From the NCBI GenBank assembly GCA_964419335.1, contig CAYQOX010000025.1, forward strand, positions 1 through 64,000: a stretch of DNA of 64,000 bases. The letters run 5' to 3'. Below are positions 18,217 to 27,262 of the stretch, piece after piece. This DNA comes from CAYQOX01 sp964419335 (lineage in GTDB: Bacteria; Hinthialibacterota; Hinthialibacteria; Hinthialibacterales; Hinthialibacteraceae). The notes beneath the pieces are model-generated. The model was not told the origin of the DNA, did no database searches, and saw only the letters and a list, made by a program, of their open reading frames with translations. A program made the position numbers and the translations under genes. Each line of letters opens with the position of its first letter. Positions within the stretch are counted from its first letter, which is position 1.

Positions 18217-18398
18217 TGTATCTTCTCCAAAAATCATGTTTATTTTTTGTTTGCTTTGGATGGAAAATCATACCCGCCTCGAATTCAATATGCAAGGGGG
18301 TAGAGCCGAGATTTCGTGCATTCTAGGCGGATCTATTTTCTCATGTATAATGAAACAAGTGAGAGTACCAGCGCTTATATATTCATAAAGGATTCATT

Positions 18399-18761
18399 AT
18401 GAGTCACCAAAAGGAAATAGATCTAATTCTTTCTCGGTTGCAAAAAAATAAGAGTATGACTCAAGCAGTTGAACCGGATCTAGACCAGATTCTTCAAGAA
18501 ATCAGCAAGAAAACGAAATCCATGCATCGACAAGCGCAAGAAAGTATACAACAATTGAAAATGATTCTACCTCAAGCCAACGCTTCCCAACTCTCTAAAA
18601 TTAACTTTCTCCTTGATCGTATCCAAGACCGCCAGATGAAACTTGCACATACAAGCTCTTCCACTCCTTTTCGTTATATAAAACTCTGTCAAAATTACTT
18701 CTCTCTTATCATGAAACTGGAACTCCTCGTGGATAAAATTAAGGAAACTTCAAAAGCATAA
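18399..18761 (+). CDS. small helical hypothetical protein
   Basis: A 120-residue protein with no recognised domain. It is hydrophilic, rich in Lys, Gln and Ser and predicted mainly helical, with coiled-coil-like heptads around residues 25-75 (ISKKTKSMHRQAQES). It has no signal peptide or membrane segment, one Cys and no evident catalytic motif. AAGGA lies seven bases before the ATG. The gene is 46 bases upstream of the CHAD-domain gene and in the same direction, so both may be in one transcript. Function unknown. Confidence 0.7.
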   Translation: MSHQKEIDLILSRLQKNKSMTQAVEPDLDQILQEISKKTKSMHRQAQESIQQLKMILPQANASQLSKINFLLDRIQDRQMKLAHTSSSTPFRYIKLCQNYFSLIMKLELLVDKIKETSKA

Positions 18762-18807
18762 ATGATTCGAGTTTTTTTTCTTAATAACAATAATTAGGTT
18801 TTCTGCT

Positions 18808-19755
18808 ATGTCATTCTCCCAAATCCCAGCGTATTTAAAAGAAGAAATTCATCCGTGTGATAGCATGGAACTTGCTTGTCGTAAGCTCATTGTCGACTTG
18901 ATGGAGCAAATTCACGATCGTGAAGAGGGAACCAAGAGTGGTGAAGATATAGAAGATTTACACCGCATGCGGGTTGCAACCCGGAAACTGCGCTGTGTCT
19001 TGCGTACTTTTCGTTTTGTTTTCGGGAAACATCAAGTTAAGCCCGTCCAAGATCAACTGAAATTCGTGGCTGATGTCTTGGGGGAAGTGCGCGATATCGA
19101 TACTTTTGTAGTATTTTTGCGCGAAGTAAGAGAGAAGGTAACCTCATCATTACAAACCACGATCGATCTCTTGATCGAGAATCGCATTCACAGACGCGAG
19201 GAAGGGCTTCGCCGTGTTCGTGAGTTACTCAATAGTCGTGATTATATCCAATGGAAGAATAACCTCTATCAGCGTTTAGCAGACCAGCGATTTCAAGGGT
19301 GTGAACCAACACCAGTACGTGAGATGATTCCTGGTATAATCACCACTGCTTATAATGTTGTAATCTCTTATCGTCATAAAGTGGAAAATGTCTCCGCTTC
19401 ATGGCTACATGAAATCCGTATCCAAAACAAACGCTTTCGTTATCTATGTGAATTTTTTCAGGCTTGTTATGATGAGCGTATGCAAGAGATTATCGACCGC
19501 CATATTCAACTTCAACGTTTCTTAGGCGTTATTCAGGACTTAAATCGCGACATCGGTTTTATCCAAAATCATTTCGATTCGCTTTTATCGAATTATAGGC
19601 AAGAATTCAAGAACGATCCTTTGAATGATTTCTTGGATTATATGAAAATCCAAGAAAAAGAAGCACGCTCTCAATTTTTAGAATTTTGGCGAGGTTTTTC
19701 TCTTCCTGAAGCAGAAGCGCATACCCGCTATGTTATTCACTGGGCTATTAAATAA
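18808..19755 (+). CDS. CHAD domain protein
   Basis: A 315-residue all-helical protein. The CHAD domain, which binds polyphosphate through conserved His and basic residues, spans about 20-300: the first motif is DLHRMRVATRKLRCVLRTF (about 50-68), the second is LHEIRIQNKRFRYLCEFF (about 210-227). Both copies keep the characteristic H-x2-R/I-R and K/R-x2-R-Y/C residues. No CYTH triphosphatase domain is fused. Polyphosphate association is known for the family; no polyphosphate kinase is seen nearby. The following gene is SurE, a phosphatase reported to act on nucleotides and short polyphosphates, so a phosphate-metabolism link is plausible. Confidence 0.92.
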   Translation: MSFSQIPAYLKEEIHPCDSMELACRKLIVDLMEQIHDREEGTKSGEDIEDLHRMRVATRKLRCVLRTFRFVFGKHQVKPVQDQLKFVADVLGEVRDIDTFVVFLREVREKVTSSLQTTIDLLIENRIHRREEGLRRVRELLNSRDYIQWKNNLYQRLADQRFQGCEPTPVREMIPGIITTAYNVVISYRHKVENVSASWLHEIRIQNKRFRYLCEFFQACYDERMQEIIDRHIQLQRFLGVIQDLNRDIGFIQNHFDSLLSNYRQEFKNDPLNDFLDYMKIQEKEARSQFLEFWRGFSLPEAEAHTRYVIHWAIK

Positions 19756-19791
19756 CAAAATCAATTATTAAGCAGGATCACAAACTCGACG

Positions 19792-20571
19792 ATGAACAAA
19801 CAGAACCCACGTATTTTAGTGACCAATGATGATGGCATTCATTCTCCTGGATTGGATCAACTTGCCCGCTCGCTGGAGGCGATCGGCGAAGTGTGGATTA
19901 TCGCCCCGGATCGTGAACGCAGCGCCGTATCTCATTCCTTCACCATGAATCATCCCATTCGCCTCCAGAAGTTGGAAGAGCGGGTGTTTACGATCGACGG
20001 GACCCCAGCTGATTGTGTCATGTTTGGCACCCGGGGCTTTTTTGATCAGCCTCCCGACCTAGTGGCTTCCGGGATCAATCGCGGTCCCAACTTAGGCATC
20101 GATACGGTTTATTCGGGTACGGTAGCCGCGGCTCATGAGGGACATTTATGCAATGTCCCTTCGTTCGCGATTTCCATGAATAATCCTACATCTCCAGGAG
20201 ATTATCAATTTGAAACGGGAGCGCGCTTTGCCGCAATCTTAGCACGTGCGATGCTTTCCCATCACATGCCCGATGGTTGTTTTCTTAACGTCAATGTGCC
20301 AAACATCCCATGGGAAGAACTCCAAGGTGTGTCGATTACCCGGTTAGGCCAACGTATCTATCATGATCGCATCATTAAACGCCATGATCCCCAAGGACGT
20401 GAATACTACTGGATTGGCGGAGAAGAACCGACTTGGGTGAAGGCCGAAGGGACTGATTTTCATGCTTTAGAAGAAGATAAAATCTCGGTGACTCCCTTAG
20501 GGCAGGATTTCACCCAGTTTCATGCGATCCCCGAGTTGGATCGATGGAATCTTTCCTTAGATGAGGAATAG
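19792..20571 (+). CDS. surE: 5'/3'-nucleotidase SurE
   Basis: A 259-residue metal-dependent phosphatase that removes phosphate from nucleoside monophosphates and related substrates. The N-terminal metal site TNDDG (Asp13, Asp14) is intact, followed by APDRERSAVSHS with the metal-binding Ser, and SGINRGPNLG with the conserved Asn near residue 98. The length is typical. It follows the CHAD gene by 36 bases with a weak ribosome site. In many bacteria surE sits with pcm and stationary-phase genes; that context is absent here. Confidence 0.95.
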   Translation: MNKQNPRILVTNDDGIHSPGLDQLARSLEAIGEVWIIAPDRERSAVSHSFTMNHPIRLQKLEERVFTIDGTPADCVMFGTRGFFDQPPDLVASGINRGPNLGIDTVYSGTVAAAHEGHLCNVPSFAISMNNPTSPGDYQFETGARFAAILARAMLSHHMPDGCFLNVNVPNIPWEELQGVSITRLGQRIYHDRIIKRHDPQGREYYWIGGEEPTWVKAEGTDFHALEEDKISVTPLGQDFTQFHAIPELDRWNLSLDEE

Positions 20572-20699
20572 ATTTGTAGTTTTCTTTATGAAATACATCT
20601 CGCTACTTCCATTTGGTTGTAACTTCGGCTACAACTCAGAAATTACCAATAATCCCTATGGGATTATTCATCTAGATCAAAACAAAAGAGGAGAAGATT

Positions 20700-21332
20700 G
20701 TGCTGGGTGAATTAAAAGATTGGACATTGTCATTGGTCGTGGATGGAAATGAATTTACCAATAATGCCATTATCGCGTTATGGGGTATTGCATTCGCTGA
20801 ATCGTCATTTTTCCCTATACCTCCAGATATACCCTTCATCATTATGGGGGTCATGAAACCGCATGTGGCTTTGTTTTTGGCGTTGGTTTGTTCTACCGCT
20901 TCGGTCTTGGGCGGCGCTTTAGGCTACGCCATCGGTTTATACGGCGGGCGTCCCTTTGTGGAATGGCTGGTTTCAACCCGTTTTTTTGGACGTATCTTTT
21001 CACGCGAGAAATTTGAGTTGGTTGAAAGTTATTATCAGCGCTATGATGTGTGGGCGGTCCTGGTTGCTGCTTTCACCCCAATTCCCTATAAAGTCTTTAC
21101 GATTGGAGGCGGCTTGTGCCGGATCCGTTTTTGGCCTTTTATGCTGGTTTCCTTGATTGGCCGCTCAGGGCGGTTTTTTATGGTTGGTACTTTACTCCAC
21201 TTTTTCGGTGACAAGGCCAAATTTTTGGTTCACCGTATGGATCTTTTTTTCGTTGTTATGTTATTGTTAGTTATTGTTGGTTTTGTGGCGATTCGTTTCC
21301 TCAAAGCGCCTAAAAAAGAAGGGGTATCCTAA
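20700..21332 (+). CDS. DedA/YqaA-type inner-membrane protein (VTT/SNARE-associated)
   Basis: A 210-residue membrane protein with about five hydrophobic segments. Family features are the acidic residue and FFPIPPD after the first helix (about 35-46), a Gly-rich segment (GGALGYAIGLYGG) and the re-entrant FTPIPYKVFTIGGG (about 126-139), followed by a basic helix with RSGRF. DedA-type proteins are linked to lipid scrambling and membrane homeostasis. The start is GTG at 20700, chosen because GAGGAG lies six bases upstream. The next gene begins immediately after the stop, so the pair is cotranscribed. Confidence 0.88.
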   Translation: MLGELKDWTLSLVVDGNEFTNNAIIALWGIAFAESSFFPIPPDIPFIIMGVMKPHVALFLALVCSTASVLGGALGYAIGLYGGRPFVEWLVSTRFFGRIFSREKFELVESYYQRYDVWAVLVAAFTPIPYKVFTIGGGLCRIRFWPFMLVSLIGRSGRFFMVGTLLHFFGDKAKFLVHRMDLFFVVMLLLVIVGFVAIRFLKAPKKEGVS

Positions 21333-22535
21333 ATGAGCTTTTCGGCGAGCATTCGATGGTGGTTGATTTTCTTTCTCTTAGTAGGAAATTGCTCTATTCC
21401 TCTTGCCCAGGAAGAACCATCAGAATTTGGACGTTTACAGCCCCTTTTTCTGGCGATCAATCAACGGGATGTCGAAGCGGCCGAAAAAGCCCTGGACGAA
21501 TTGGAGGATCCCCTCGAGAACAAAGAACTTGACTTAATGCTCGAAGCGTTGCATTGGTTAGATGCACGAGGCCAATGGCTTCCCTTTCTGCAAACTTTAT
21601 GTGAAAAGAATCCCGATTCCGGCATGCTGAAATACTATCACGCCCGGGCTCAATGGCGCGCGGGCAATGTTGAAACATGTATGGAACTTTGCCGGGAAGC
21701 GATTCAAAACGAGCCCGAGGCTAAGCTGCTTCTCTACCGAGTCGCAGCTCTAGCCTATACCACCGAAAACAATGTAGAAGCAAGTCAATGGCTTGATCAA
21801 CTGCTGGAACTTGAGCCTGACCATCTGGAGGGACGATATTTACGCGCTTGTCTCTTTGTGCGTGAGGGGGAAAGAAATAAAGCCAAAGAAATTCTGCAGG
21901 ATGTCATAAAAGAAGACCCCAAACACTACTTAGCTCATTTCGAATTGGGAAAAATATACAACCATGAAGGCAAAAGCGAAGAAGCTGAGAAACACCTCTC
22001 TCTCACAGTCAAAGGACATCCGTTTTTTCTCGAAGCTTACAATGCTTTGCTGGTAGCTTTGTCTCGACAAGAAAAACAAGATAGCCTTAACGCCATTCAA
22101 AAGATTGCTAAACACTTAAAATCGTGGAGCCATTCCAAGATGGAGCGCTTACGATATTCCTTCCGCAACCCTACGGCGATCCCTCCACGCGATGTGTTTG
22201 AACTTGCCATGGAACTTATGGAAGTCGGCAGGCACGATCTGGCGAAATCCTATCTGGAAAAATTGGAAGAACTGGATAAATCCAACGACCCTTGCCGGCT
22301 TTTACTGGCCGATCTTCGCTTTCAACAAAGAGAATATCAAGAGGCCTTGGACATAATTCAAAAAATCCAAGAGGCACGCATCAAGGCCTTGGACACCTAC
22401 GCCGCCCTTAAGGCCTGGTCTCTTTTTCGGCTTGGGCGGGAGAAGGATTGCCACGACTATTTAGATAGTATCCCCGATTCCTTAAAACTTCACCCGCGTA
22501 TCCAAGAACTCATCAAGCAGCTGGATTCGAAATAA
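21333..22535 (+). CDS. secreted tetratricopeptide-repeat protein
   Basis: A 400-residue protein with an N-terminal signal peptide (hydrophobic core WWLIFFLLVGNCSIPLAQ, about 9-26) and a chain of TPR-like helices over the rest: ALAYTTENNVEASQWL, LRACLFVREGERNKAKEIL, FELGKIYNHEGKSEEAEKHL and others. Such proteins are periplasmic or lipid-anchored scaffolds. A Cys at residue 20 does not fit a lipobox well. The ATG directly abuts the stop of the DedA-like gene, suggesting translational coupling. No enzymatic domain is visible and the partner is unknown. Confidence 0.85.
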   Translation: MSFSASIRWWLIFFLLVGNCSIPLAQEEPSEFGRLQPLFLAINQRDVEAAEKALDELEDPLENKELDLMLEALHWLDARGQWLPFLQTLCEKNPDSGMLKYYHARAQWRAGNVETCMELCREAIQNEPEAKLLLYRVAALAYTTENNVEASQWLDQLLELEPDHLEGRYLRACLFVREGERNKAKEILQDVIKEDPKHYLAHFELGKIYNHEGKSEEAEKHLSLTVKGHPFFLEAYNALLVALSRQEKQDSLNAIQKIAKHLKSWSHSKMERLRYSFRNPTAIPPRDVFELAMELMEVGRHDLAKSYLEKLEELDKSNDPCRLLLADLRFQQREYQEALDIIQKIQEARIKALDTYAALKAWSLFRLGREKDCHDYLDSIPDSLKLHPRIQELIKQLDSK

Positions 22536-22634
22536 GATTATCTGAGAGTAGGCAAAAATAAGGTAGGGGAATGGTAAGTGATTAAACAGGCATGAGTTCA
22601 TAGAACCAATATATTCTTTATAGGAGCCGCATGT

Positions 22635-24008
22635 ATGAAAATCGATACTTCTTTGAACAGTAAACAGTTGCTTAGCAAAGTGGAAAATATGTTTGAATGT
22701 TCTGCTCCAAAAATCTTGTCGATTGAAAAGACGTGGGATCCATCGCATGGTACGCCGGTTTTTACCGTCCAAGGCCAATACACCACCCGGGGATGGACGG
22801 AGTGGACACAAGGGTTTCAATACGGTTCGGCTTTACTGCAGTTTGATGCAACCGAAGAGAAGGAGTTTTTGGAGATAGGCCGCAAGCAAACCCTTGAACG
22901 CATGCCGCCGCATTTGACCCACATCGGAGTTCATGATCACGGCTTTAACAACATTTCTACGTATGGCAATTTGCGACGACTCATGAACGAGGGACGTATC
23001 GAAGAGGATGCATGGCAGTGTCGCTTTTATGAGTTGGCGCTCATGGTTTCTGGAGCCGTACAAGCGGCACGATGGTCTTCGACAGTCGATGGATTGGGAT
23101 ACATTAGCTCTTTCAATGGGCCTCATTCTCTTTTTGTTGATACTATTCGCACCCTGCGTATTGTCGGCTTGGCCTATAAACTAGGGCATGTGCTAATGGG
23201 CGAGAATGATCAACCTATTTCTCTTTTAGAGCGTATGATTCTCCATGCCCGTGCAACCGCGCGTTATAACATCTATTACGGTGAAGAGCGTGATTATTAC
23301 GATGTTGAAGGCCGTACCGCTCATGAATCAATTTTCAACCGCAATGATGGGAAATACCGTTGCCCCAGCAGCCAGCAGGGGTATTCACCTTTCTCCACCT
23401 GGACACGGGGATTAGCTTGGGCAATCACTGGATTCGCTGAACAATTAGAATTTCTTCAAACGTTTGATAACGATGAACTTGAACCTTATGGGGGCAAAGA
23501 AATGCTCGAAGACGAATTTTTGAAAGCCGCTCGCGCCACCTCCGACTTTTATATATCCAACACGCCTCTTGATGGGGTTCCCTATTGGGATACCGGAGCC
23601 CCTGGTTTGGTCAAGATGGGAGACTATTTGAAGCAAAAATCAAATCCTTACAATGAGCATGAACCCATCGATAGTTCTGCCGCCGCGATTGCTGCTCAGG
23701 GATTAATTCGGCTAGGAAAATATCTTGTCGGACAAAAGAAAACCGAGGATGGAAATCGTTATTATCAAGCCGGCTTAACCGTGGCGAATGCCCTGTTCGA
23801 TGACCCCTATCTCTCCAAGGATCCTGAGCATCAGGGGCTAATTCTTCATTCCATTTACCATCGCCCGAATGGTTGGGATCACATCCCTGTTAATAGCAAA
23901 ATTCCCAATGGGGAGTCTTCCATGTGGGGCGATTACCATGCGCGGGAACTGGGGATTTTATTGCAGCGTGAAGGCAATGAAGGAAAGTATCCTACCTTCT
24001 TTTCATAA
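22635..24008 (+). CDS. GH88-like (alpha/alpha)6 glycoside hydrolase
   Basis: A 457-residue protein resembling unsaturated glucuronyl/galacturonyl hydrolases, which remove unsaturated uronic acids left by polysaccharide lyases. Hallmarks are VHDHGF (Asp101, equivalent to the first catalytic Asp), LFVDTIRTL (Asp169, second Asp) and STWTRGLAWAITGF (the conserved S-x-W-x-RGxAW block). A terminal DSSAAAIAAQGL block also fits. No signal peptide is present, so it acts in the cytoplasm on imported oligosaccharides. AGGAG lies eight bases before the ATG, and a strong terminator follows. No lyase gene is visible in the window. Confidence 0.85.
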   Translation: MKIDTSLNSKQLLSKVENMFECSAPKILSIEKTWDPSHGTPVFTVQGQYTTRGWTEWTQGFQYGSALLQFDATEEKEFLEIGRKQTLERMPPHLTHIGVHDHGFNNISTYGNLRRLMNEGRIEEDAWQCRFYELALMVSGAVQAARWSSTVDGLGYISSFNGPHSLFVDTIRTLRIVGLAYKLGHVLMGENDQPISLLERMILHARATARYNIYYGEERDYYDVEGRTAHESIFNRNDGKYRCPSSQQGYSPFSTWTRGLAWAITGFAEQLEFLQTFDNDELEPYGGKEMLEDEFLKAARATSDFYISNTPLDGVPYWDTGAPGLVKMGDYLKQKSNPYNEHEPIDSSAAAIAAQGLIRLGKYLVGQKKTEDGNRYYQAGLTVANALFDDPYLSKDPEHQGLILHSIYHRPNGWDHIPVNSKIPNGESSMWGDYHARELGILLQREGNEGKYPTFFS

Positions 24009-24031
24009 ATCAGAAAGAACATAAAGAAATA

Positions 24032-24066
24032 AACAACGGCGGGTTTTCAGGCTCGCCGTTGTTTTT
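24032..24066 (+). terminator. rho-independent terminator after the GH88-like gene
   Basis: AACAACGGCG pairs with CGCCGTTGTT around a 12-base loop and is followed by TTTTT. Confidence 0.85.
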
Positions 24067-24249
24067 GTACGTCCATTGATTGGCTTTTCCCACCAGCGAT
24101 TTTCGAAACTTTGCTGTTCAAAAACCAGCAACTGCTCGTATATAAGCTCACCTCTTACTGTCTTTCCTCTTCTTTCTATCCTATCTTCTTTAGTTTTAAC
24201 TCAATAAAAATCAAAGTAATAACATCTTCTTTTGTGAGTAATATTTTTT

Positions 24250-24265
24250 TGGCATAATCCTTGCT
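24250..24265 (+). promoter_or_regulatory. sigma-54 promoter of amtB-glnK
   Basis: TGGCATAATCCTTGCT matches the consensus TGGCAC-N5-TTGCW at all positions but one, with GG and GC at exact -24/-12 spacing. Start of transcription would be near 24277. An NtrC-type activator site was not recognised upstream between the terminator and the promoter. The placement ahead of an ammonium transporter and PII protein is what nitrogen control predicts. Confidence 0.8.
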
Positions 24266-24321
24266 TTAAAGTCGATAAAGTTCGTCATGTTCTCTCATGG
24301 TTTCAAATCACAGAGGCATGT

Positions 24322-24417
24322 ATGTCACTTGAACACAATTTAGGTTTATTCCCGGGACAAATTCTTACTTATCACTGTGTTCAGTCACCAAAAAATAGAA
24401 GGAGGTCTCATTCATGA
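24322..24417 (+). CDS. putative leader peptide 1 in the amtB 5' region
   Basis: A 31-codon frame starting MSLEHNLGLF, with AGAGG five bases before its ATG. It begins about 45 bases after the predicted sigma-54 start site. Its last two codons contain the ATG of the next small frame (ATGA overlap), so translation of one could drive the other. Its 3' part also covers the ribosome site of the second frame. No homology is recognised; it may be a regulatory leader or chance. Confidence 0.35.
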   Translation: MSLEHNLGLFPGQILTYHCVQSPKNRRRSHS

Positions 24418-24506
24418 GTCAATCAGCGAAAATTCATTCAAAAAGCACTCAAATTTGTTTCTTGTTTCTTTTTAAGCACCTGCACTTTTGCAAGCAGCAT
24501 AAATAG
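24414..24506 (+). CDS. putative leader peptide 2 in the amtB 5' region
   Basis: A 30-codon frame starting MSQSAKIHSK, preceded seven bases upstream by AAGGAGGT, a full match to the anti-Shine-Dalgarno sequence. The product has a short hydrophobic stretch (ICFLFLF) and a His/Cys/Lys-rich end (HLHFCKQHK). Such a strong ribosome site in a leader is hard to explain by chance, but conservation has not been tested. The stop lies 211 bases before the amtB start. Confidence 0.4.
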   Translation: MSQSAKIHSKSTQICFLFLFKHLHFCKQHK

Positions 24507-24717
24507 TTGGATTTAAACAGGATTTATAAATCTTTTATACCCGTAGTAGTTATAGTCATCTCATTTTTTAGGACTTAAAGACTTGAGGCGGGGATAGTTT
24601 AAGGATGGCATGGATATGGTTCAAAGAGAAGACAGGTTCACTTTTCAAAAAAAAACATCCAAAGCGGAAGAACAATCTCTTTCCGCGACGGAAATAAACT
24701 CTATGGAGGGAAAATTC

Positions 24718-26052
24718 ATGGAATGGTTCAAAAACATATTATATCGAGGAAGCCTTGTTGGTTTTGGATTGGCACTCACCTCTATTCCTGCATTTGCTCA
24801 AGAGAGCGCCGAGATTAATTCGGGAGATACGGCTTGGATCATCACCGCGACTTTGCTGGTTATGTTGATGACGATTCCGGGCTTGGCCTTGTTTTATGGT
24901 GGATTGGTTTCTCAACGAAATATACTATCCACCTTGATGCACAGTTTCTTCTGTTTTTGTTTGATTAGCGTCCAATGGGTCATCATTGGCTATACGCTCG
25001 CTTTTGGAACTTCACAAGGGGGGCTTTTCGGAGGGATGGATTATCTCTTCTTCAGTGGCGTGGGGACCGAAGCCAGCGGAACCATACCGCATATTGTCTT
25101 CGCCATGTTTCAATGTATGTTCGCTTGCATTACGATCGCACTGATTTCGGGAGCCTATGCAGAACGAATCAACTTCACGGCTTTCATACTCTTTTCTCTG
25201 CTTTGGTCAACGCTCATTTATGATCCACTTTGCCACTGGGTCTGGGGCGAAGGCGGGTGGATGGGCGCTATGGGGGCGCTTGACTTTGCCGGAGGAACCG
25301 TGGTGCACATTAGTTCGGGTGTTTCCGCCTTGGTTTTATGTATCATGTTGGGCAAGCGGTATGGGTACCCTCATTCATTAACACCGCCTCATAATTTGCC
25401 ATTCACATTGATTGGGGCTGCCCTGCTTTGGTTTGGCTGGTTTGGTTTCAATGCGGGAAGCGAATTGGCCGCGAATGGAATCGCAGGATTAGCGTTTAGT
25501 GTAACGAACACAGCCGCAGCCACCGCCGCTTTAACCTGGATGGTGAGCGAAAAACTATTGCACGGCCGCTCTACCCTTCTTGGTGGTGCCACCGGGGCTG
25601 TAGCCGGGCTCGTCGCCATTACTCCTGCTTCGGGTTTTGTCACGGTACCCGCCTCACTCGCTATTGGTCTTGGGGCCGGTTTGATTTGCTACTTTGGCGT
25701 GAATGTGCTGAAAGAAAAATTCGAATACGACGATTCACTGGATGTATTCGGCGTGCATGGTTTAGGCGGTACCTGGGGCGCCCTGGCCACCGGGCTCTTC
25801 GCGAATGAAGCAATTGGAGGGACGAATGGCCTTTTTTACGGAAACCCTGGGCAATTGTGGATTCAATTCCTGAGCGTAATCGCAACCATCGCCTTTGCGG
25901 GGATTGGCACATTGATTATTCTTATGGTGGTGCGCATTTTTACTCCGCTGCGGGCTGAGCCGGAAGATGAAATCGCAGGTCTTGATCTCAGCCAACACGG
26001 GGAAGTGGCGTACCATTTACTTACACCAGGTATGAGCTCGTCAAACCAATAG
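24718..26052 (+). CDS. amtB: ammonium transporter AmtB
   Basis: A 444-residue trimeric ammonium channel with a signal peptide (about 1-27, ending AFAQ) and eleven membrane helices. Signatures: GDTAWIITATLLVMLMTIPGLALFYGG split over the first helix, the first pore His in GTVVHISSG, and the second in DVFGVHGLGGTWG. The ATG at 24718 was chosen because GGAGGG is placed eight bases upstream and the signal peptide begins right there; a longer in-frame start at 24610 adds 36 hydrophilic residues. It is followed after 30 bases by the PII gene that gates it. Control by the sigma-54 promoter at 24250 is inferred. Confidence 0.96.
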   Translation: MEWFKNILYRGSLVGFGLALTSIPAFAQESAEINSGDTAWIITATLLVMLMTIPGLALFYGGLVSQRNILSTLMHSFFCFCLISVQWVIIGYTLAFGTSQGGLFGGMDYLFFSGVGTEASGTIPHIVFAMFQCMFACITIALISGAYAERINFTAFILFSLLWSTLIYDPLCHWVWGEGGWMGAMGALDFAGGTVVHISSGVSALVLCIMLGKRYGYPHSLTPPHNLPFTLIGAALLWFGWFGFNAGSELAANGIAGLAFSVTNTAAATAALTWMVSEKLLHGRSTLLGGATGAVAGLVAITPASGFVTVPASLAIGLGAGLICYFGVNVLKEKFEYDDSLDVFGVHGLGGTWGALATGLFANEAIGGTNGLFYGNPGQLWIQFLSVIATIAFAGIGTLIILMVVRIFTPLRAEPEDEIAGLDLSQHGEVAYHLLTPGMSSSNQ

Positions 26053-26082
26053 AAACAAAAACTACATGAAATGGAGTGAATA

Positions 26083-26424
26083 ATGATGAATAAAATCGAA
26101 GCCATTATTCGGCCTCATAAACTAGAAGATCTTCGCAATGCCCTGGAAGAGTTGGGCGTTATAGGGATGACGGTGAGCGAGGTACGAGGATTTGGACGGC
26201 AAAAAGGTCATCAGGAGATTTACCGCGGTCGTGAATACACCATCGCTTTTCAACCGAAAGTAAAAGTAGAAATCGCCTGCACTGCAGAAATGCTGGAAAA
26301 AGTGATTGACACCATTCGTGAAGCGGTCAATACCGGGCAGGTTGGCGACGGGAAAATCTTTGTGTATGATTTGAAAGATGCCGTTCGTATCCGCACCGGA
26401 GAACGATCCCAAGAAGCCCTATAA
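26083..26424 (+). CDS. glnK: nitrogen regulatory protein P-II
   Basis: A 113-residue PII signalling protein that binds ATP, ADP and 2-oxoglutarate and blocks AmtB when nitrogen is plentiful. The T-loop is complete (GHQEIYRGREYTIAFQPK) with both Tyr residues, including the one uridylylated in proteobacteria (Tyr52 here, 51 in usual numbering). The B-loop TGQVGDGKIFV and the C-terminal RIRTGERSQEAL are intact. Two adjacent ATG codons follow GGAGTGAAT; either may be used. The amtB-glnK pair is a classical operon and a terminator with a UUCG loop follows. Confidence 0.97.
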   Translation: MMNKIEAIIRPHKLEDLRNALEELGVIGMTVSEVRGFGRQKGHQEIYRGREYTIAFQPKVKVEIACTAEMLEKVIDTIREAVNTGQVGDGKIFVYDLKDAVRIRTGERSQEAL

Positions 26425-26450
26425 TTTGGGCAGCATGAAAGCACACACTC

Positions 26451-26478
26451 AAGGCGCGGACTTCGGTCCGCGCCTTTT
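26451..26478 (+). terminator. rho-independent terminator with UUCG tetraloop after glnK
   Basis: AAGGCGCGGAC and GTCCGCGCCTT form an 11-bp GC-rich stem closed by a TTCG loop, then TTTT. It ends the amtB-glnK transcript 27 bases past the stop. Confidence 0.85.
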
Positions 26479-26496
26479 GCGTTGAAGGGAGAGATC

Positions 26497-27249
26497 ATGA
26501 AACGTATTATGTGGATAACCTTACTTATCGTCGGAACTTTAGGAATGGGCTATGCCGAGGAACCGGTAGAACTGGACATTCTTGTCTTTGGCGGAGGAAC
26601 CCATCATGAATTTCAACAATTAACCGAATCCTTTTTAATTAAAATGATGGGCACTGAAAATTGGCAAGGTTCGTATCTCTATACAGAAGACACTGATTAT
26701 CTAAAAAGTGATTCTCTTGAAAACTATGATGTGCTCCTAATGTATTGCTGCTCTTTTTATCCCATTTCCCAGTATGATAATAAACCTATGCCTGAACATA
26801 TTCCCAAAAGTCTGACAGAGTTTGTAGCGCATGGCGGAGGAATGGTGGCCTTGCATTCCACAGTCGCCTCGTTCGATGAATGGGAAGACTTCATTGATCT
26901 CATCGGTGGCGTGTGGGTATGGGGCACCTCGGCGCATGACCGCTATCAGACCATGACAAGTGAAGTAGTCGCAGAGCATCCAGTGGTACAAGGTTTGCCA
27001 AAGTCATTTTCCTTTAAAGATGAGTTTTATCATACCTTGCGCATCAAACCCGACTGTGAAATTTTAATTGAAGGTACCCATGAAAAAGACGGAGAAGAGG
27101 TAACCGAACCGCTGGCTTGGATTGCTCCCCAATCCGGCGAAGGCAGAGTGGTCACGTTGCTCCATGGGCATGATCATGTTTCTTGGAACAATCCATCCTT
27201 CCAACAATTACTGAAACAAGCCGTAGAATGGACTGCGCACAAGAATTGA
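26497..27249 (+). CDS. ThuA-like secreted protein
   Basis: A 250-residue protein with a signal peptide (about 1-19, ITLLIVGTLGMGYA) followed by one ThuA domain, a glutamine-amidotransferase-like fold found in trehalose-utilisation and sugar-related proteins. Landmarks are LVFGGGTHHEFQ near the start, GGGMVALHS in the middle, SAHDRYQTM and the closing EGRVVTLLHGHD. The ATG at 26497 was used because AGGGAGA precedes it; a TTG at 26482 would lack a hydrophobic start. Domain function in bacteria is poorly defined. It lies 14 bases before a glycosyltransferase gene in the same direction. Confidence 0.88.
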   Translation: MKRIMWITLLIVGTLGMGYAEEPVELDILVFGGGTHHEFQQLTESFLIKMMGTENWQGSYLYTEDTDYLKSDSLENYDVLLMYCCSFYPISQYDNKPMPEHIPKSLTEFVAHGGGMVALHSTVASFDEWEDFIDLIGGVWVWGTSAHDRYQTMTSEVVAEHPVVQGLPKSFSFKDEFYHTLRIKPDCEILIEGTHEKDGEEVTEPLAWIAPQSGEGRVVTLLHGHDHVSWNNPSFQQLLKQAVEWTAHKN

Positions 27250-27262
27250 TCCTGCTTCCATA

